DNA of 64,000 bases from the NCBI GenBank assembly GCA_910587915.1, contig CAJUOB010000001.1, positions 131,351 through 195,350 on the forward strand, read 5' to 3'. Position 1 is the first letter of the stretch; the number at the start of each line of letters is the position of its first letter. Origin of the DNA: an uncultured Muribaculaceae bacterium (GTDB taxonomy: Bacteria > Bacteroidota > Bacteroidia > Bacteroidales > Muribaculaceae). Positions 16,717 to 26,884 of this stretch are shown piece after piece. The position numbers were made by a program, and so were the translations under genes. The notes below the pieces were generated by a model, which made no database searches, was not told the origin of the DNA, and saw only the letters and a program-made list of their open reading frames with translations.

Positions 16717-19704
16717 ATGAACCAAACACTTATCCGCATTTTCGCAGCCTTGCTGCTGTTTGTGGCCATGGTGCCCGCCTCTTGGGCACAGACAGCCACG
16801 ACTGTCAGCGGCGTAGTCTCCGATGAGACCGGCGAACCTCTGATCGGTGCATCGGTGACAGTGCCCGGCCATCCCGGCGGCGTAACCACCGACATCGACG
16901 GCAACTACCGCATCGCTCTTCCGCAAGGCTCCAACCAACTCACATTCTCCTATGTGGGCTACAACACCAAGACCGTGACGGTGAACGGCAGCACTCTCGA
17001 CGTGCAGCTCGACCCCGCCTCGGAAGCCCTTCAGGAAATGGTGGTGATCGGCTACGGCAGCACTAAGAAAAACGACCTTACCGGCTCGGTATCCTCTATC
17101 AGCGAGAAAGACTTCAACCAAGGTGTGATAAGCTCGCCTGAAGAACTTATTAACGGCAAGATCGCCGGTGTTCAGATCACCAATTCGGGTGGCTCGCCCA
17201 ACTCCTCGAGCACCATCCGCGTGCGCGGCGGTGCCTCGCTCAATGCATCGAACGATCCTCTTATAGTGCTCGACGGCGTGCCCATGGAAGTGGGCGGCGG
17301 CATCACCGGTTCGAGCAACTTCCTGAGCCTTATCAACCCCAACGATATCGAATCGATGACCATTCTCAAGGATGCATCGTCGACCGCCATCTACGGTTCG
17401 CGCGCATCGAACGGTGTAATCATCATCACCACCAAGAAAGGCACCGGCGAAGGTGTAAAAGTGTCGTTCAGCACCACCAACTCGGTATCGACCAAAACAC
17501 GCACCAGCCAATCGCTCACTCCCGGACAGTTCCGCGAGGCAGTGGCAATGTTCGGCACCGAAGCGCAGCAGGCTCTTCTGGGCCAGGCAACCACCGACTG
17601 GAACGATGAAATCTTCCAGGCCGCTTTCGGCACCGACAACTCGCTGGCCATATCGGGCCGCGCAGCATCGTGGCTGCCTTTCCGCGTGGCACTCGGCGCG
17701 ATGTATCAGGACGGTATTCTCCGCACCGACAACTCCACCCGCTACACCGGTAACCTCAACCTCAATCCCAGTTTCTTCGCCGACCATCTGCGTGTGAACA
17801 TAAGCGGAAAGGCCACCTACGCCCATAACCGCTTCGCCAACACCGGCGCAATATGGAATGCCGGCGCCTACGACCCCACCCAACCGGTCTACGGCACCTA
17901 CGGACCCGACGGCAACCAGCTCCTTTTCACCGACGGCACTCCCCTCTTCGGCGGATTCCATGAAATAGTCGACAACACCGGCCGCCCCGCCCAGGGCGCC
18001 CTCGCCAACCCCGTGGCTATGCTCGAACTCTACGACAGTCGTTCGAAAGTGTGGCGTCTCATAGGCAATATCGACCTCGACTACCGCTTCCATCCCCTGC
18101 CCGAACTGCGTCTGCATGTGACCGGAGCCTACGACTACAGCCGCGGCACACAGACAGTGCATCAGCCCATGAACTCATTCCAGGGCTACAACTCCGGTGG
18201 CTACGGATATGAGCAGGGTCCTCAGAAGAACTACAACCGCCTGCTTACCACCTATCTGAACTACAACAAGGACTTCGCGGCAATCAACTCGAGTCTCGAC
18301 GTGACACTTGGCTACGACTACCAGTACTGGCGCAACTATGGCCCGGCATATCCGACCTTTGACGACGCCGGCAACCAGACCAACATAAGCACTCCCTGGG
18401 ACAACCGCCACACCCTGATAAGCTACTATGGCCGTGTGAACTACGGCTACGACAGCCGCTATCTGCTCACAGCCACCTTCCGCCGCGACGGCTCGAGCCG
18501 CTTCGCCAAAGACCAGCGCTGGGGCACATTCCCCTCGGTGGCACTTGCATGGCGTGTGGCACAGGAAGATTTCTTCGAATCGATCCGCCCGGTGATGAAC
18601 GACCTCAAGCTGCGTGCAAGCTACGGTGTGACCGGCCAGCAGGACGGCATAGCCGACTACGGATACATTCCCAACTACACCGGTAGCCTCGACGGCGCAT
18701 ACTATCCCATCGACGGCCAGTGGCGCCCCACCTTCCGCCCGGAAGCATACAACGACAAGCTCAAGTGGGAGACAACAACCAGCTGGAACTTCGGCCTTGA
18801 CTTCGGTTTCCTTAACAACCGCATTGCAGGTTCGGTGGAATACTTCACACGCCAGACGAAGGACCTCCTTGCCACAGTTCCCGTACCTGCCGGCATAAAC
18901 TTCGATAAAACCATGCTCATGAACGTGGGTAATGTAAGCAGCAAGGGCGTGGAAATAAGCCTCAACGCCAATATAATCGACACCCGCGACCTGCAGTGGA
19001 CCGCCACTTTCAATGCCACATGGCTCGATAACAAAATCACCAACCTCAACCTCGTGCCCGGCACCGATGCCTCCGACACCTATGTAGGCTGGATGGAATC
19101 GACACCTATCCAGGTGTACAAGACAGGCTACAAGCCCCGCACCTTCAAGCTCTACAAACAGATCTACGACCGCGAAACCGGCCGACCCATCGAAGGCCTC
19201 TATGCCGACCTCAACGGCGACGGACAGATTACCGAAGACGACAAGTACTACAGCCACAGCAGCATGCCCGACTGGACATTCGGTTTCAACACTTCGCTGC
19301 GTTGGAAAAAATGGACCCTCAGCACCGCGCTGCGTGCATCGGTAGGCAACTACATATACAACGGCGCCCAGGCCAATCTCGGTGCATGGGAATGCACCTC
19401 GTGGAGCACCGGATCGGTCAACAACCTTGCGTCGAGCTTCCTTGACACCCAGTTCCGCTACCGTCAGTATCCAACGGACCATTACCTCGAGAACGCCTCG
19501 TTCCTGAAGATGGACAACCTGCAGCTGAGCTACAACTTCGGCCGTGTCTACCGCTCGCTCGACCTTCACGTGTCGGCCATGGTGCAGAACGTATTCACCA
19601 TCACCAAGTACAGCGGTGTGGACCCCGAAAGCGCCAGCGGCATCGACAACTCCACCTATCCGCGTCCGCGCACATTCTCCGTATCACTCGGTCTTAACTT
19701 CTAA
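16717..19704 (+). CDS. susC: SusC-family TonB-dependent oligosaccharide transporter
   Basis: 995 residues from the ATG at 16717, which starts the signal peptide MNQTLIRIFAALLLFVAMVPASWA; the open frame upstream has none. A carboxypeptidase-regulatory-like domain (VSGVVSDETGEPLIGASVTV) is followed by the SusC signature before the plug (EMVVIGYGSTKKNDLTGSVS), the plug (IRVRGGASLNASNDPLIVLDGVP) and a 22-strand barrel ending in Phe (FSVSLGLNF). It imports oligosaccharides, presumably beta-1,4-galacto-oligosaccharides, across the outer membrane as a complex with the SusD homologue encoded 13 bp downstream. Confidence 0.96.
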   Translation: MNQTLIRIFAALLLFVAMVPASWAQTATTVSGVVSDETGEPLIGASVTVPGHPGGVTTDIDGNYRIALPQGSNQLTFSYVGYNTKTVTVNGSTLDVQLDPASEALQEMVVIGYGSTKKNDLTGSVSSISEKDFNQGVISSPEELINGKIAGVQITNSGGSPNSSSTIRVRGGASLNASNDPLIVLDGVPMEVGGGITGSSNFLSLINPNDIESMTILKDASSTAIYGSRASNGVIIITTKKGTGEGVKVSFSTTNSVSTKTRTSQSLTPGQFREAVAMFGTEAQQALLGQATTDWNDEIFQAAFGTDNSLAISGRAASWLPFRVALGAMYQDGILRTDNSTRYTGNLNLNPSFFADHLRVNISGKATYAHNRFANTGAIWNAGAYDPTQPVYGTYGPDGNQLLFTDGTPLFGGFHEIVDNTGRPAQGALANPVAMLELYDSRSKVWRLIGNIDLDYRFHPLPELRLHVTGAYDYSRGTQTVHQPMNSFQGYNSGGYGYEQGPQKNYNRLLTTYLNYNKDFAAINSSLDVTLGYDYQYWRNYGPAYPTFDDAGNQTNISTPWDNRHTLISYYGRVNYGYDSRYLLTATFRRDGSSRFAKDQRWGTFPSVALAWRVAQEDFFESIRPVMNDLKLRASYGVTGQQDGIADYGYIPNYTGSLDGAYYPIDGQWRPTFRPEAYNDKLKWETTTSWNFGLDFGFLNNRIAGSVEYFTRQTKDLLATVPVPAGINFDKTMLMNVGNVSSKGVEISLNANIIDTRDLQWTATFNATWLDNKITNLNLVPGTDASDTYVGWMESTPIQVYKTGYKPRTFKLYKQIYDRETGRPIEGLYADLNGDGQITEDDKYYSHSSMPDWTFGFNTSLRWKKWTLSTALRASVGNYIYNGAQANLGAWECTSWSTGSVNNLASSFLDTQFRYRQYPTDHYLENASFLKMDNLQLSYNFGRVYRSLDLHVSAMVQNVFTITKYSGVDPESASGIDNSTYPRPRTFSVSLGLNF

Positions 19705-19717
19705 TGCCTGAATAACA

Positions 19718-21289
19718 ATGATAAAGAAAGCATATATAGCAATAATCGGATTTATCGGCGTACTGCTCGCCGCCGGATGCACCGGCGACCTCGACCAGAA
19801 GCCGGTGATCGGCGACAACGCCACCGCCGTCTACTCCACCATCGACGGCTACAAATCGGTACTTGCCAAAATCTACGGCTCCTATTCCCTGATCGGACAG
19901 GAACGTGCCGGCAATCCCGACCTCTCGAGCAACAAAGGCCAGGACCTGCTGCGCAACCTCTTCAACATGCAGGAAGCCGCCACCGACGAAGTGGCCAACA
20001 CATGGCTCTCGGGCGAGAACCTCTCGGCCCTCACATATATGAACTGGGACGCTTCGGATGTATGGGTGTCGGACACCTACTACCGCCTGTACTATTCCAT
20101 AGCCCTTTGCAACGAATTCCTGCGCTACTGTACCGAGGGCGCCATCGGCGGCTTCAACGACAGTGAGAAAGAGCTCATACGCACCTATGCGGCCGAGGCC
20201 CGCTTCATCCGCGCTCTCGACTACTGGTTCGTGCTCGACCTCTTCCGCCAGGGCCCGTATGTCGACCAGGATACTCCCACCACCGGCGTTATTCCTCCGG
20301 CCTACGACGGCAAGCAGCTCTACGCATTCATAATGTCGGAAATCACTGAGCTCGAAAGCCTGCTGCCTGAGACAAACTACTACGGCCAGGCCGACCGCGC
20401 CGCACTGTGGGCGCTCGGTATCCGCGTGACCCTCAATGCCGAAGTATACACCGGCACCGCAGCCTACACCGAGTGTGTGGCTTTCGCCAATAAAATCATA
20501 AAGACCGGCCGCTACACCCTCGAGCCCGAGTATCAGAAGCTCTTCAACGCCGACAACCATCTGCGTACCAACGAAATCATATTCGCATTCTCGGCCGATG
20601 CCGACCAAGCCACCACATGGGGCTCTGCTACTAACATCATCTGCTCCTCGTGCGGCAACAATTCCACCCAGGACCCCGCAAAATACGGTATCGAGAGTGG
20701 TTGGGGCAACTGGCGAGTACGCGGAGAACTTCCTGCTCTGTTCGACAGCGCCGACGGTCGCCGCCTGTTCTGGGAAGATGGCCAGAGCCAGTACTTTACC
20801 GACGGCATAACCACCGACTCACAGGGATTCTTCAGCGAGAAATGGACCAACCTCACCGACGCCGGCGAAGCCGCATCGGCCTCGGCAGCCCGCGGTTGCT
20901 CCACCGACTACCCGATGTTCCGCCTGGCCGAGGTATATCTGAGTGCCGCAGAAGCAGTGCTCCGCGGCGGTACAGGCATGAGCCGCCAGGAAGCTCTCGC
21001 TCTGGTGAATGAAGTACGCGAACGCGGATATGGCGACGTTGCCGGCCGCATATCGGATGCACAGTTCAATCTCCCATTCATGCTCGACGAGCGCGGCCGC
21101 GAACTCTACCACGAGATGCACCGCCGCACCGACCTCATACGCTTCGACCGCTTCACCACCGGAAGCTACCTGTGGCAATGGAAGGGCGGTACGCTCGACG
21201 GAACATCTGTCAACGACCGCTACAATATCTATCCCATTCCTCTGAGCGAACTTTCGGCCAACACAAACCTTTCTAACCCCCTCTACTAA
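19718..21289 (+). CDS. susD: SusD-family surface glycan-binding lipoprotein
   Basis: 523 residues. The signal ends in a lipobox (VLLAAGC, Cys21). The body has the SusD helical TPR-like scaffold (AEARFIRALDYWFVLDLFRQGP is a typical SusD phrase; RLAEVYLSAAEAVLR near the C-terminal third) and a C-terminal RagB/SusD block (MLDERGRELYHEMHRRTDLIRFDRF). It forms the lid over the SusC barrel and delivers glycan to it. It starts 13 bp after susC. Confidence 0.96.
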   Translation: MIKKAYIAIIGFIGVLLAAGCTGDLDQKPVIGDNATAVYSTIDGYKSVLAKIYGSYSLIGQERAGNPDLSSNKGQDLLRNLFNMQEAATDEVANTWLSGENLSALTYMNWDASDVWVSDTYYRLYYSIALCNEFLRYCTEGAIGGFNDSEKELIRTYAAEARFIRALDYWFVLDLFRQGPYVDQDTPTTGVIPPAYDGKQLYAFIMSEITELESLLPETNYYGQADRAALWALGIRVTLNAEVYTGTAAYTECVAFANKIIKTGRYTLEPEYQKLFNADNHLRTNEIIFAFSADADQATTWGSATNIICSSCGNNSTQDPAKYGIESGWGNWRVRGELPALFDSADGRRLFWEDGQSQYFTDGITTDSQGFFSEKWTNLTDAGEAASASAARGCSTDYPMFRLAEVYLSAAEAVLRGGTGMSRQEALALVNEVRERGYGDVAGRISDAQFNLPFMLDERGRELYHEMHRRTDLIRFDRFTTGSYLWQWKGGTLDGTSVNDRYNIYPIPLSELSANTNLSNPLY

Positions 21290-21292
21290 GCC

Positions 21293-22999
21293 ATGTCATT
21301 CAATAAATATATAGCCGCGGCCGCTACAGCCGCAGTACTCCTGGGCGCCTACAGCTGCGACAAGGACGGCGACATGATCTACACCGACGGGCCCGACAAG
21401 GCCGAAGTGTCGGGCGTGGCATCGGAAATAGTGCTCGACAAAGACCACCTGCAGTCGCTCGCCCTCACTCTCTACTGGAACGAAAACGGCAAAATATCGC
21501 TATCCAATCCGCTTGTGGCCGCTCCCGAAGGCGCAGCCTCCAACACGGTGCAGTTCTCAGCCGACCCCGAATTTGCCACCGTGGTCGACGACAACGTGGA
21601 AAGCGGAGTGTACTACCGCCAGTACACTTGCGAGAGCCTCAACAACCTCGTGGGGCGTCTCGGCCTCGAGGGCGGAGTGAAAGGTACGGTATATATCCGT
21701 GTCAAGACTGTGCTCGGAGCCAACATCGACCCCAAATACAGCGATGTGAAGGTGGTGAGCATCACCCCTTACTTCATCGACATGAGCGTGGGCTTCGTGC
21801 TCGACGCCAGCCAGAACGATAGCGGACGCACACTCTACTCTCCGGCCTCCGACGGCGTGTACAGCGGCTTTATCGGAGCCGGCTCGTGGGAAAACTGGTG
21901 GCTGCGCGAAGGCAACAACACCGTGTGGGGCAACGACGGCGTGACCGGAACCGCTTTTGTGATGGGTAACAATACCACCGGACTCGATGTGTGGAACTTC
22001 TGGTACCCCTCGCCATCGGGATGCTACTACACCGTAGTCGATACCCGCGCCAACGAATGGAGCGCGCTCTACATAGGCGAGCTTACCCTCGGAGGCGATC
22101 TATCCGGAGCCATGGTGTACGACCGCAAGACCAATAAATGGACATACACTTTCGACGCTACTCCCGGCACCATAAATGTGACCATCGGAGGCACAGGCAA
22201 GCAGTATAATGCCGCCACCGGCACCGACGACGCTGCCGCCACCGATGCCACCGTGGGCTTCGCCGGCACTTCGGGCGCACTCACTTTCGGCCAGTCGGCA
22301 CAGGCTATCGCCGTGGAAATAGCCGCAGCCGGCGAGACTACCCTCACCCTCGACCTGTCCGATCCCCGCGCCTGGACTCTCACAGCCGGAGAAGGCTCGG
22401 CAGATCCAGTGGAAACCGTTCCGCCTATGATATACCTTTCGGGAGTACAGCCCGATTGGGACTTCAGCAACTATCTGAAGCTCTACAACGAAGACAACCG
22501 CACCTATGGCGGCGCCCTCGAGGTGAACAGTGAATGGGGCTACCGTATATACACCGAACCCGACGCTTGGGACAATTACTGGACCATGGTCGACGGCGGA
22601 ACAGCATTCTCGGGCCAGCTCGTGAACAATGGTGAAGGCAACATCGCCGCACCCGAGGCAGGATTCTACCTCTTCGACGTGAATATGGGCGACCTCACCT
22701 ACAAACTGACCCCTGTGACCAAGGTGAGCTACACCGGTCTCAACGACGACTGGAGCCTTACCGAAATGACCGCAACCGGCGAACCGGGTGTATACACCGC
22801 ACAGTTCGAGAAAACGGCCAACACACCCTGGGGTGTGAAAATAGTGCTCAACGACAACTGGGACCTCTTCTTCGGAGGTAACGGCACTCCCGGCGAGCTC
22901 GCGCTCTACCGCGACGGCTTCGAAGGCGACAACGAACTCTCCGAAGGCACACATACCCTCACCGTGAATCTATCGAAAGGTACTTACAGCTACGAATAA
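21293..22999 (+). CDS. SusE/SusF-like surface glycan-binding lipoprotein
   Basis: 568 residues with a lipoprotein signal (AVLLGAYSC, Cys23). An N-terminal SusE-like Ig domain (about 30-160) is followed by further beta-sandwich modules (phrases such as GTAFVMGNNTTGLDVWNFW; MIYLSGVQPDWDFSNYLKLY; YTGLNDDWSLTEM). The last two repeat each other and look like the carbohydrate-binding modules of SusE/F proteins. It lies 3 bp after susD and before a GH53, the place of the surface glycan-binding protein in Bacteroides galactan loci. It is predicted to hold galactan at the cell surface; the exact ligand is inferred from context. Confidence 0.85.
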   Translation: MSFNKYIAAAATAAVLLGAYSCDKDGDMIYTDGPDKAEVSGVASEIVLDKDHLQSLALTLYWNENGKISLSNPLVAAPEGAASNTVQFSADPEFATVVDDNVESGVYYRQYTCESLNNLVGRLGLEGGVKGTVYIRVKTVLGANIDPKYSDVKVVSITPYFIDMSVGFVLDASQNDSGRTLYSPASDGVYSGFIGAGSWENWWLREGNNTVWGNDGVTGTAFVMGNNTTGLDVWNFWYPSPSGCYYTVVDTRANEWSALYIGELTLGGDLSGAMVYDRKTNKWTYTFDATPGTINVTIGGTGKQYNAATGTDDAAATDATVGFAGTSGALTFGQSAQAIAVEIAAAGETTLTLDLSDPRAWTLTAGEGSADPVETVPPMIYLSGVQPDWDFSNYLKLYNEDNRTYGGALEVNSEWGYRIYTEPDAWDNYWTMVDGGTAFSGQLVNNGEGNIAAPEAGFYLFDVNMGDLTYKLTPVTKVSYTGLNDDWSLTEMTATGEPGVYTAQFEKTANTPWGVKIVLNDNWDLFFGGNGTPGELALYRDGFEGDNELSEGTHTLTVNLSKGTYSYE

Positions 23000-23009
23000 A
23001 AAACCGACA

Positions 23010-24071
23010 ATGAAATTCAACAAGATTCTCAGCATAGCAGCCCTCGGCGCCGCACTGGCGCTGGGAGCCTGCGAACAGGACAGCCCCATAACCAATCCGC
23101 CGGTCGACAACACACCGGTGGAAATAGAGCGGGGCACATATGCCAAAGGTGCCGATGTGAGCTGGCTCACACAGTTTGAAGCCCAGGGCTACAAATGGCA
23201 GACCCGCGATGGCGTGCAGAAAGAGCTCATGACCCTGCTGCGCGACGACTGCGGCGTGAACGCCATCCGCCTGCGCGTGTGGGTGAATCCCGAGAACGAC
23301 GCCACCGTCGAAGGATGGTGCAACACCGCCGACCTTGTGGTGAAGGCCCGACGCGCCAATGCTCTTGGACTACGTCTGATGGTCGACTTCCATTTCTCCG
23401 ACACCTGGGCCGATCCCGGTAGCCAGACAATGCCGGCCGCATGGGATGGTCTCGACCTCGACGGCGTGCTCAAGGCCATGACAGCCCATGTAGACGAAGT
23501 TCTCGGTGCTCTCAAAGCCGAAGGCATAGAGCCCGAGTGGGTGCAGATAGGCAACGAGACCCGAACCGGCATGATGTGGCCCATGGGTGGCATAGGCGAG
23601 GAATGCGCCGACAATTTCACCCGCATGGTCAACGCCGGCCACGATGCCGTGAAAGCCATCTTCCCCGACGCTCAGGTGATAGTACATGTCGATGCCGGCG
23701 ACCAGCAGTGGCTCTACGACCGTCTTTTCGGCAAAATCACTCAGGAAGGTGCCCGATTCGATATGATAGGCATGAGCCTTTATCCCGAGACCCACAACTG
23801 GGAGCAGGTGGTCGACGACTGTCTGAGCAATATCCGCTATTGCCAGCAGACCTGGGACAAGCCCGTGATGATATGCGAAATCGGCATGGCCAACGACCAA
23901 CCCGAGACAGCCGACAAAATGATGCGCCGTCTCACCGAGGGTGGAAAAAATATGGATCTTAAGGGCATTTTCTGGTGGGAACCAGAAACTCCTGTGGATC
24001 ACGGATATAAAAAGGGTTGCTTCGACGCCAACGGTGCACCGACCGATGCTCTGAACGTTTTTATGGAGTAA
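23010..24071 (+). CDS. GH53 endo-beta-1,4-galactanase lipoprotein
   Basis: 353 residues, lipoprotein signal with Cys21 (LALGAC), so likely on the outer surface. The GH53 barrel is recognisable throughout: YAKGADVSWLTQFEAQGYKW, NAIRLRVWVNPENDA, LGLRLMVDFHFSDTWADPGSQ, acid/base Glu183 in WVQIGNETRTGM, a DMIGMSLYPETHNW strand and nucleophile Glu290 in PVMICEIGMAND. GH53 enzymes cut the backbone of beta-1,4-galactan (type I arabinogalactan, pectin side chains). This is the strongest single sign that the locus targets galactan. A hairpin with a T-rich tail follows, before the GH2 gene. Confidence 0.95.
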   Translation: MKFNKILSIAALGAALALGACEQDSPITNPPVDNTPVEIERGTYAKGADVSWLTQFEAQGYKWQTRDGVQKELMTLLRDDCGVNAIRLRVWVNPENDATVEGWCNTADLVVKARRANALGLRLMVDFHFSDTWADPGSQTMPAAWDGLDLDGVLKAMTAHVDEVLGALKAEGIEPEWVQIGNETRTGMMWPMGGIGEECADNFTRMVNAGHDAVKAIFPDAQVIVHVDAGDQQWLYDRLFGKITQEGARFDMIGMSLYPETHNWEQVVDDCLSNIRYCQQTWDKPVMICEIGMANDQPETADKMMRRLTEGGKNMDLKGIFWWEPETPVDHGYKKGCFDANGAPTDALNVFME

Positions 24072-24111
24072 TCACAGAACAAAACAGTAAATAATTTGTT
24101 ATAATAAAGAT

Positions 24112-24146
24112 GGGGTGTATACATAATCGCATGCACCCCTTCTTTT
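24112..24146 (+). terminator. Possible intra-operon terminator or attenuator between GH53 and GH2
   Basis: GGGGTGTAT (24112-24120) pairs with ATGCACCCC (24131-24139) allowing one wobble, followed by TTCTTTT. It lies 40 bp after the GH53 stop and 43 bp before the GH2 start, so it may lower GH2 expression relative to the upstream genes or stabilise the upstream message. Confidence 0.5.
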
Positions 24147-24188
24147 AGCAATATTATCAGAATTTCTAAGAAACAATATCCTCAGATA

Positions 24189-26645
24189 ATGACCTTGAAT
24201 CGATTCATCAAAACTACGGCTCTGGCACTCTCGGGTGTCCTGGCCCTGACCGCCACCGCCCAACGTACGGAAACAACCCTCAACGACGGATGGCAGTTTA
24301 CCAAAGGCGACGGTGAAACCGACGCAAAATGGCAAAATGTACGCGTACCACACGACTGGGCTATCTACGGTCCCTTCGACCGGGCCAACGATCTCCAGAC
24401 CGTGGCCGTGGAACAGAACGGAGAAACTGAAGAGACCGTAAAAACAGGCCGTACGGGTGGTCTGCCTTTCATCGGTAAAGGCACCTACCGCATAGATTTC
24501 GAGCTCGCCGACACGACCGGACGCGCCACAACTCTCGTGTTCGACGGCGCCATGAGCAACGCCGAAGTTTACCTCAATGGACATAAGCTCGGAGTATGGC
24601 CCTATGGCTACAATTCGTTCTATATCGACGCCACCGGCACAGCTGTGCCCGGGCAGAACCATCTCGAGGTGAAGCTCGAGAACAAGGAGCGCGCATCGCG
24701 ATGGTACCCCGGTGCGGGCTTATACCGCAACGTGCATGTGATTTCCACCGATAAGGTGCACATTCCGGTGTGGGGAACCTACATCACCACACCCAAAGTG
24801 ACTCCGGAATATGCCTCGGTGAAACTCGACATAAATATCTCCGGCGCACGCCAGTTCGAGGAATGGCCTTATGGCGACAAAATATCGGTAGAAACCAAGA
24901 TCTACAATCCTCAGGGTCAGGAAGTGGCCTCTGATAAATCCGACTATATAGCCCGCGGACAGTCGTTCTCCCAGAACTTTCTGGTCAAGAACCCCGAGCT
25001 GTGGGATCTCGACACACCCTCGCTCTATACGGCCAAGACCACACTTTCGGTCGATGGCAAGACCGTGGATAGCTACGATACCCGCTTCGGTATACGTTCG
25101 ATCGAGTATATACCCGAAAAAGGATTCTTCCTCAATGGCAAACTCACAAAGTTCAAGGGCGTGTGCAATCATCACGACCTCGGCCCCCTCGGTGCTGCCG
25201 TGAACCGCTCGGCACTCCGCCACCAGATAGAACTGCTCAAGGATATGGGAGTGAATGCCATCCGTACATCCCACAACATGCCTGCACCCGAGCTTGTGGA
25301 GCTCTGCGATGAGATGGGCATGATGCTGATGGTTGAACCCTTCGACGACTGGGGTTTCCGTCCGAAGTCGCCCAACGGCTACGGCTCGGTATTCGACCAA
25401 TGGGCCGAACGCGACATCACCAATATGGTGGAGCACTACCGCAACAGTCCGTCGGTGGTGATGTGGTCGATAGGCAATGAGGTTCCGTCGCAATGGGGCC
25501 CCACTGGCATGCGCGAGCTGACCATGCTCCAGGATCTTGTACACCAGCTCGATCCCACCCGTCCGGTAACCTGCGGCATGGACCAGATAGGTTCGGTACT
25601 CGACAATGGATTCGCCGCCGCCCTCGATATCCCCGGCTTCAACTACAAGCCCCAGTACTACGACCAGGCCTACGAAAAACTTCCGCAGAAACTCATACTC
25701 GGATCCGAGACCGCATCGACGGTGTCGAGCCGTGGAAAGTACTACTTCCCCGTGGAGTTCGGCGAGCATCACGTGGCCATGCACGACGATAACCAAAGCA
25801 ACAGCTACGACAACGAGTCGTGCTACTGGAGCAATACTCCCGACCTCGATTTCGAGATGGACGACGACCGCGAATGGGTGATCGGCCAGTTTGTGTGGAC
25901 AGGGTTCGACTATCTCGGCGAACCGTCGCCCTACGACACCGACGCATGGCCCAGCCACAGCTCCTATTTCGGCATCATCGACCTTGCATCGCTGCCCAAG
26001 GACCGCTACTATCTGTACCGCTCCAAATGGAACGACAAGGACGCCACCCTGCACGTTCTGCCCCACTGGACATGGCCCGGACGCGAAGGCGAGGTTACCC
26101 CGGTATTCGTGTACACGTCGTATCCCTCGGCCGAACTCTTTGTCAACGGCAAGAGCCAGGGTCGCCGCGAAAAGAACGACAGCACAGTTATCGACCGCTA
26201 CCGTCTACGCTGGAACGATGTGGTGTATGAACCCGGTGAAATAACCGTGGTTGCCTACGACGCTAACGGCAACAAGGCCGCAGAGAAAACAGTGCGCACC
26301 GCAGGTAAAGCTGCAGCACTGAAGATAACACCCAACAGAAGCAGCATTGCCGCCGACGGCGATGAACTTGTGTACTTCACCGTCGAGGCAGTAGACCGCA
26401 ACGGTAATCCGGTGCCCGATGCCGACAATCTGGTGAAATTCACAGTGACCGGTGCCGGAACATACGAGGCCGGAGCCAACGGCGACGCCACCTGCCTGCT
26501 TCCATTCCAAAATCCTGAAATGAAACTATTCAGCGGTGCAGCCACAGCCATAGCCCGCAGTGCCAAAACTCCCGGCACACTCACTATAAAGGCTACAGCC
26601 AAAGGTCTGAAACCGGCCACCGCGACGGTTGAAGTCCATGAGTAA
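24189..26645 (+). CDS. GH2 beta-galactosidase
   Basis: 818 residues with a signal peptide (MTLNRFIKTTALALSGVLALTATA), so periplasmic. Domain order: GH2 sugar-binding jelly roll (30-185), Ig-like domain (190-300), TIM barrel (305-600) with acid/base Glu431 in MWSIGNEVPSQWG and nucleophile Glu507 in LILGSETAST, a DUF4982-like domain (about 625-705) and an Ig-like C-terminal domain (AALKITPNRSSIAADGDEL onwards). This is the usual build of Bacteroidetes secreted GH2 galactosidases. It should release galactose from oligosaccharides made by the GH53 enzyme. The gene is 117 bp after GH53, in the order of the pectic-galactan locus of Bacteroides thetaiotaomicron. Confidence 0.92.
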   Translation: MTLNRFIKTTALALSGVLALTATAQRTETTLNDGWQFTKGDGETDAKWQNVRVPHDWAIYGPFDRANDLQTVAVEQNGETEETVKTGRTGGLPFIGKGTYRIDFELADTTGRATTLVFDGAMSNAEVYLNGHKLGVWPYGYNSFYIDATGTAVPGQNHLEVKLENKERASRWYPGAGLYRNVHVISTDKVHIPVWGTYITTPKVTPEYASVKLDINISGARQFEEWPYGDKISVETKIYNPQGQEVASDKSDYIARGQSFSQNFLVKNPELWDLDTPSLYTAKTTLSVDGKTVDSYDTRFGIRSIEYIPEKGFFLNGKLTKFKGVCNHHDLGPLGAAVNRSALRHQIELLKDMGVNAIRTSHNMPAPELVELCDEMGMMLMVEPFDDWGFRPKSPNGYGSVFDQWAERDITNMVEHYRNSPSVVMWSIGNEVPSQWGPTGMRELTMLQDLVHQLDPTRPVTCGMDQIGSVLDNGFAAALDIPGFNYKPQYYDQAYEKLPQKLILGSETASTVSSRGKYYFPVEFGEHHVAMHDDNQSNSYDNESCYWSNTPDLDFEMDDDREWVIGQFVWTGFDYLGEPSPYDTDAWPSHSSYFGIIDLASLPKDRYYLYRSKWNDKDATLHVLPHWTWPGREGEVTPVFVYTSYPSAELFVNGKSQGRREKNDSTVIDRYRLRWNDVVYEPGEITVVAYDANGNKAAEKTVRTAGKAAALKITPNRSSIAADGDELVYFTVEAVDRNGNPVPDADNLVKFTVTGAGTYEAGANGDATCLLPFQNPEMKLFSGAATAIARSAKTPGTLTIKATAKGLKPATATVEVHE

Positions 26646-26708
26646 CTGAAAGTTAAGAGAATAGTAAAACTCCGAACGTTCCACTACTGAAGGTATCGCA
26701 GAACCTCC

Positions 26709-26759
26709 ACCCCACCGCCTACACCGCATGTCGCCGGCTTGCGTTGTAATCGGTGGGGT
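26709..26759 (+). terminator. Weak inverted repeat after the GH2 gene
   Basis: ACCCCACCG (26709-26717) and CGGTGGGGT (26751-26759) are perfectly complementary, but the loop is 33 nt and only a short AT-rich tail follows. It may end the galactan transcript. Confidence 0.35.
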
Positions 26760-26818
26760 ATTTATATATGCAGCTATGCCACTTTTACCTCAATTCCTTT
26801 AACTCCCCGGAAGGCCAT

Positions 26819-26858
26819 AAAAAACAAGTTTCCGGATTCTCACGAATCGGGAAACTTG
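26819..26858 (-). terminator. Rho-independent terminator of the minus-strand beta-barrel gene
   Basis: CAAGTTTCCGGATTC (26825-26839) pairs with 26844-26858 at 14 of 15 positions with a 4-nt loop. Read on the minus strand, it is followed by six T (complement of 26819-26824). It lies 26 bp beyond the minus-strand stop. Confidence 0.8.
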
Positions 26859-26884
26859 CATTTCGAACCAATTATCCAAAAAAA

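Noticed and set aside
16663..18162. 499-codon minus-strand frame opposite susC
   Set aside because: Shadow of the SusC reading frame; composition rich in Gly, Ala, His and Val with no domain.
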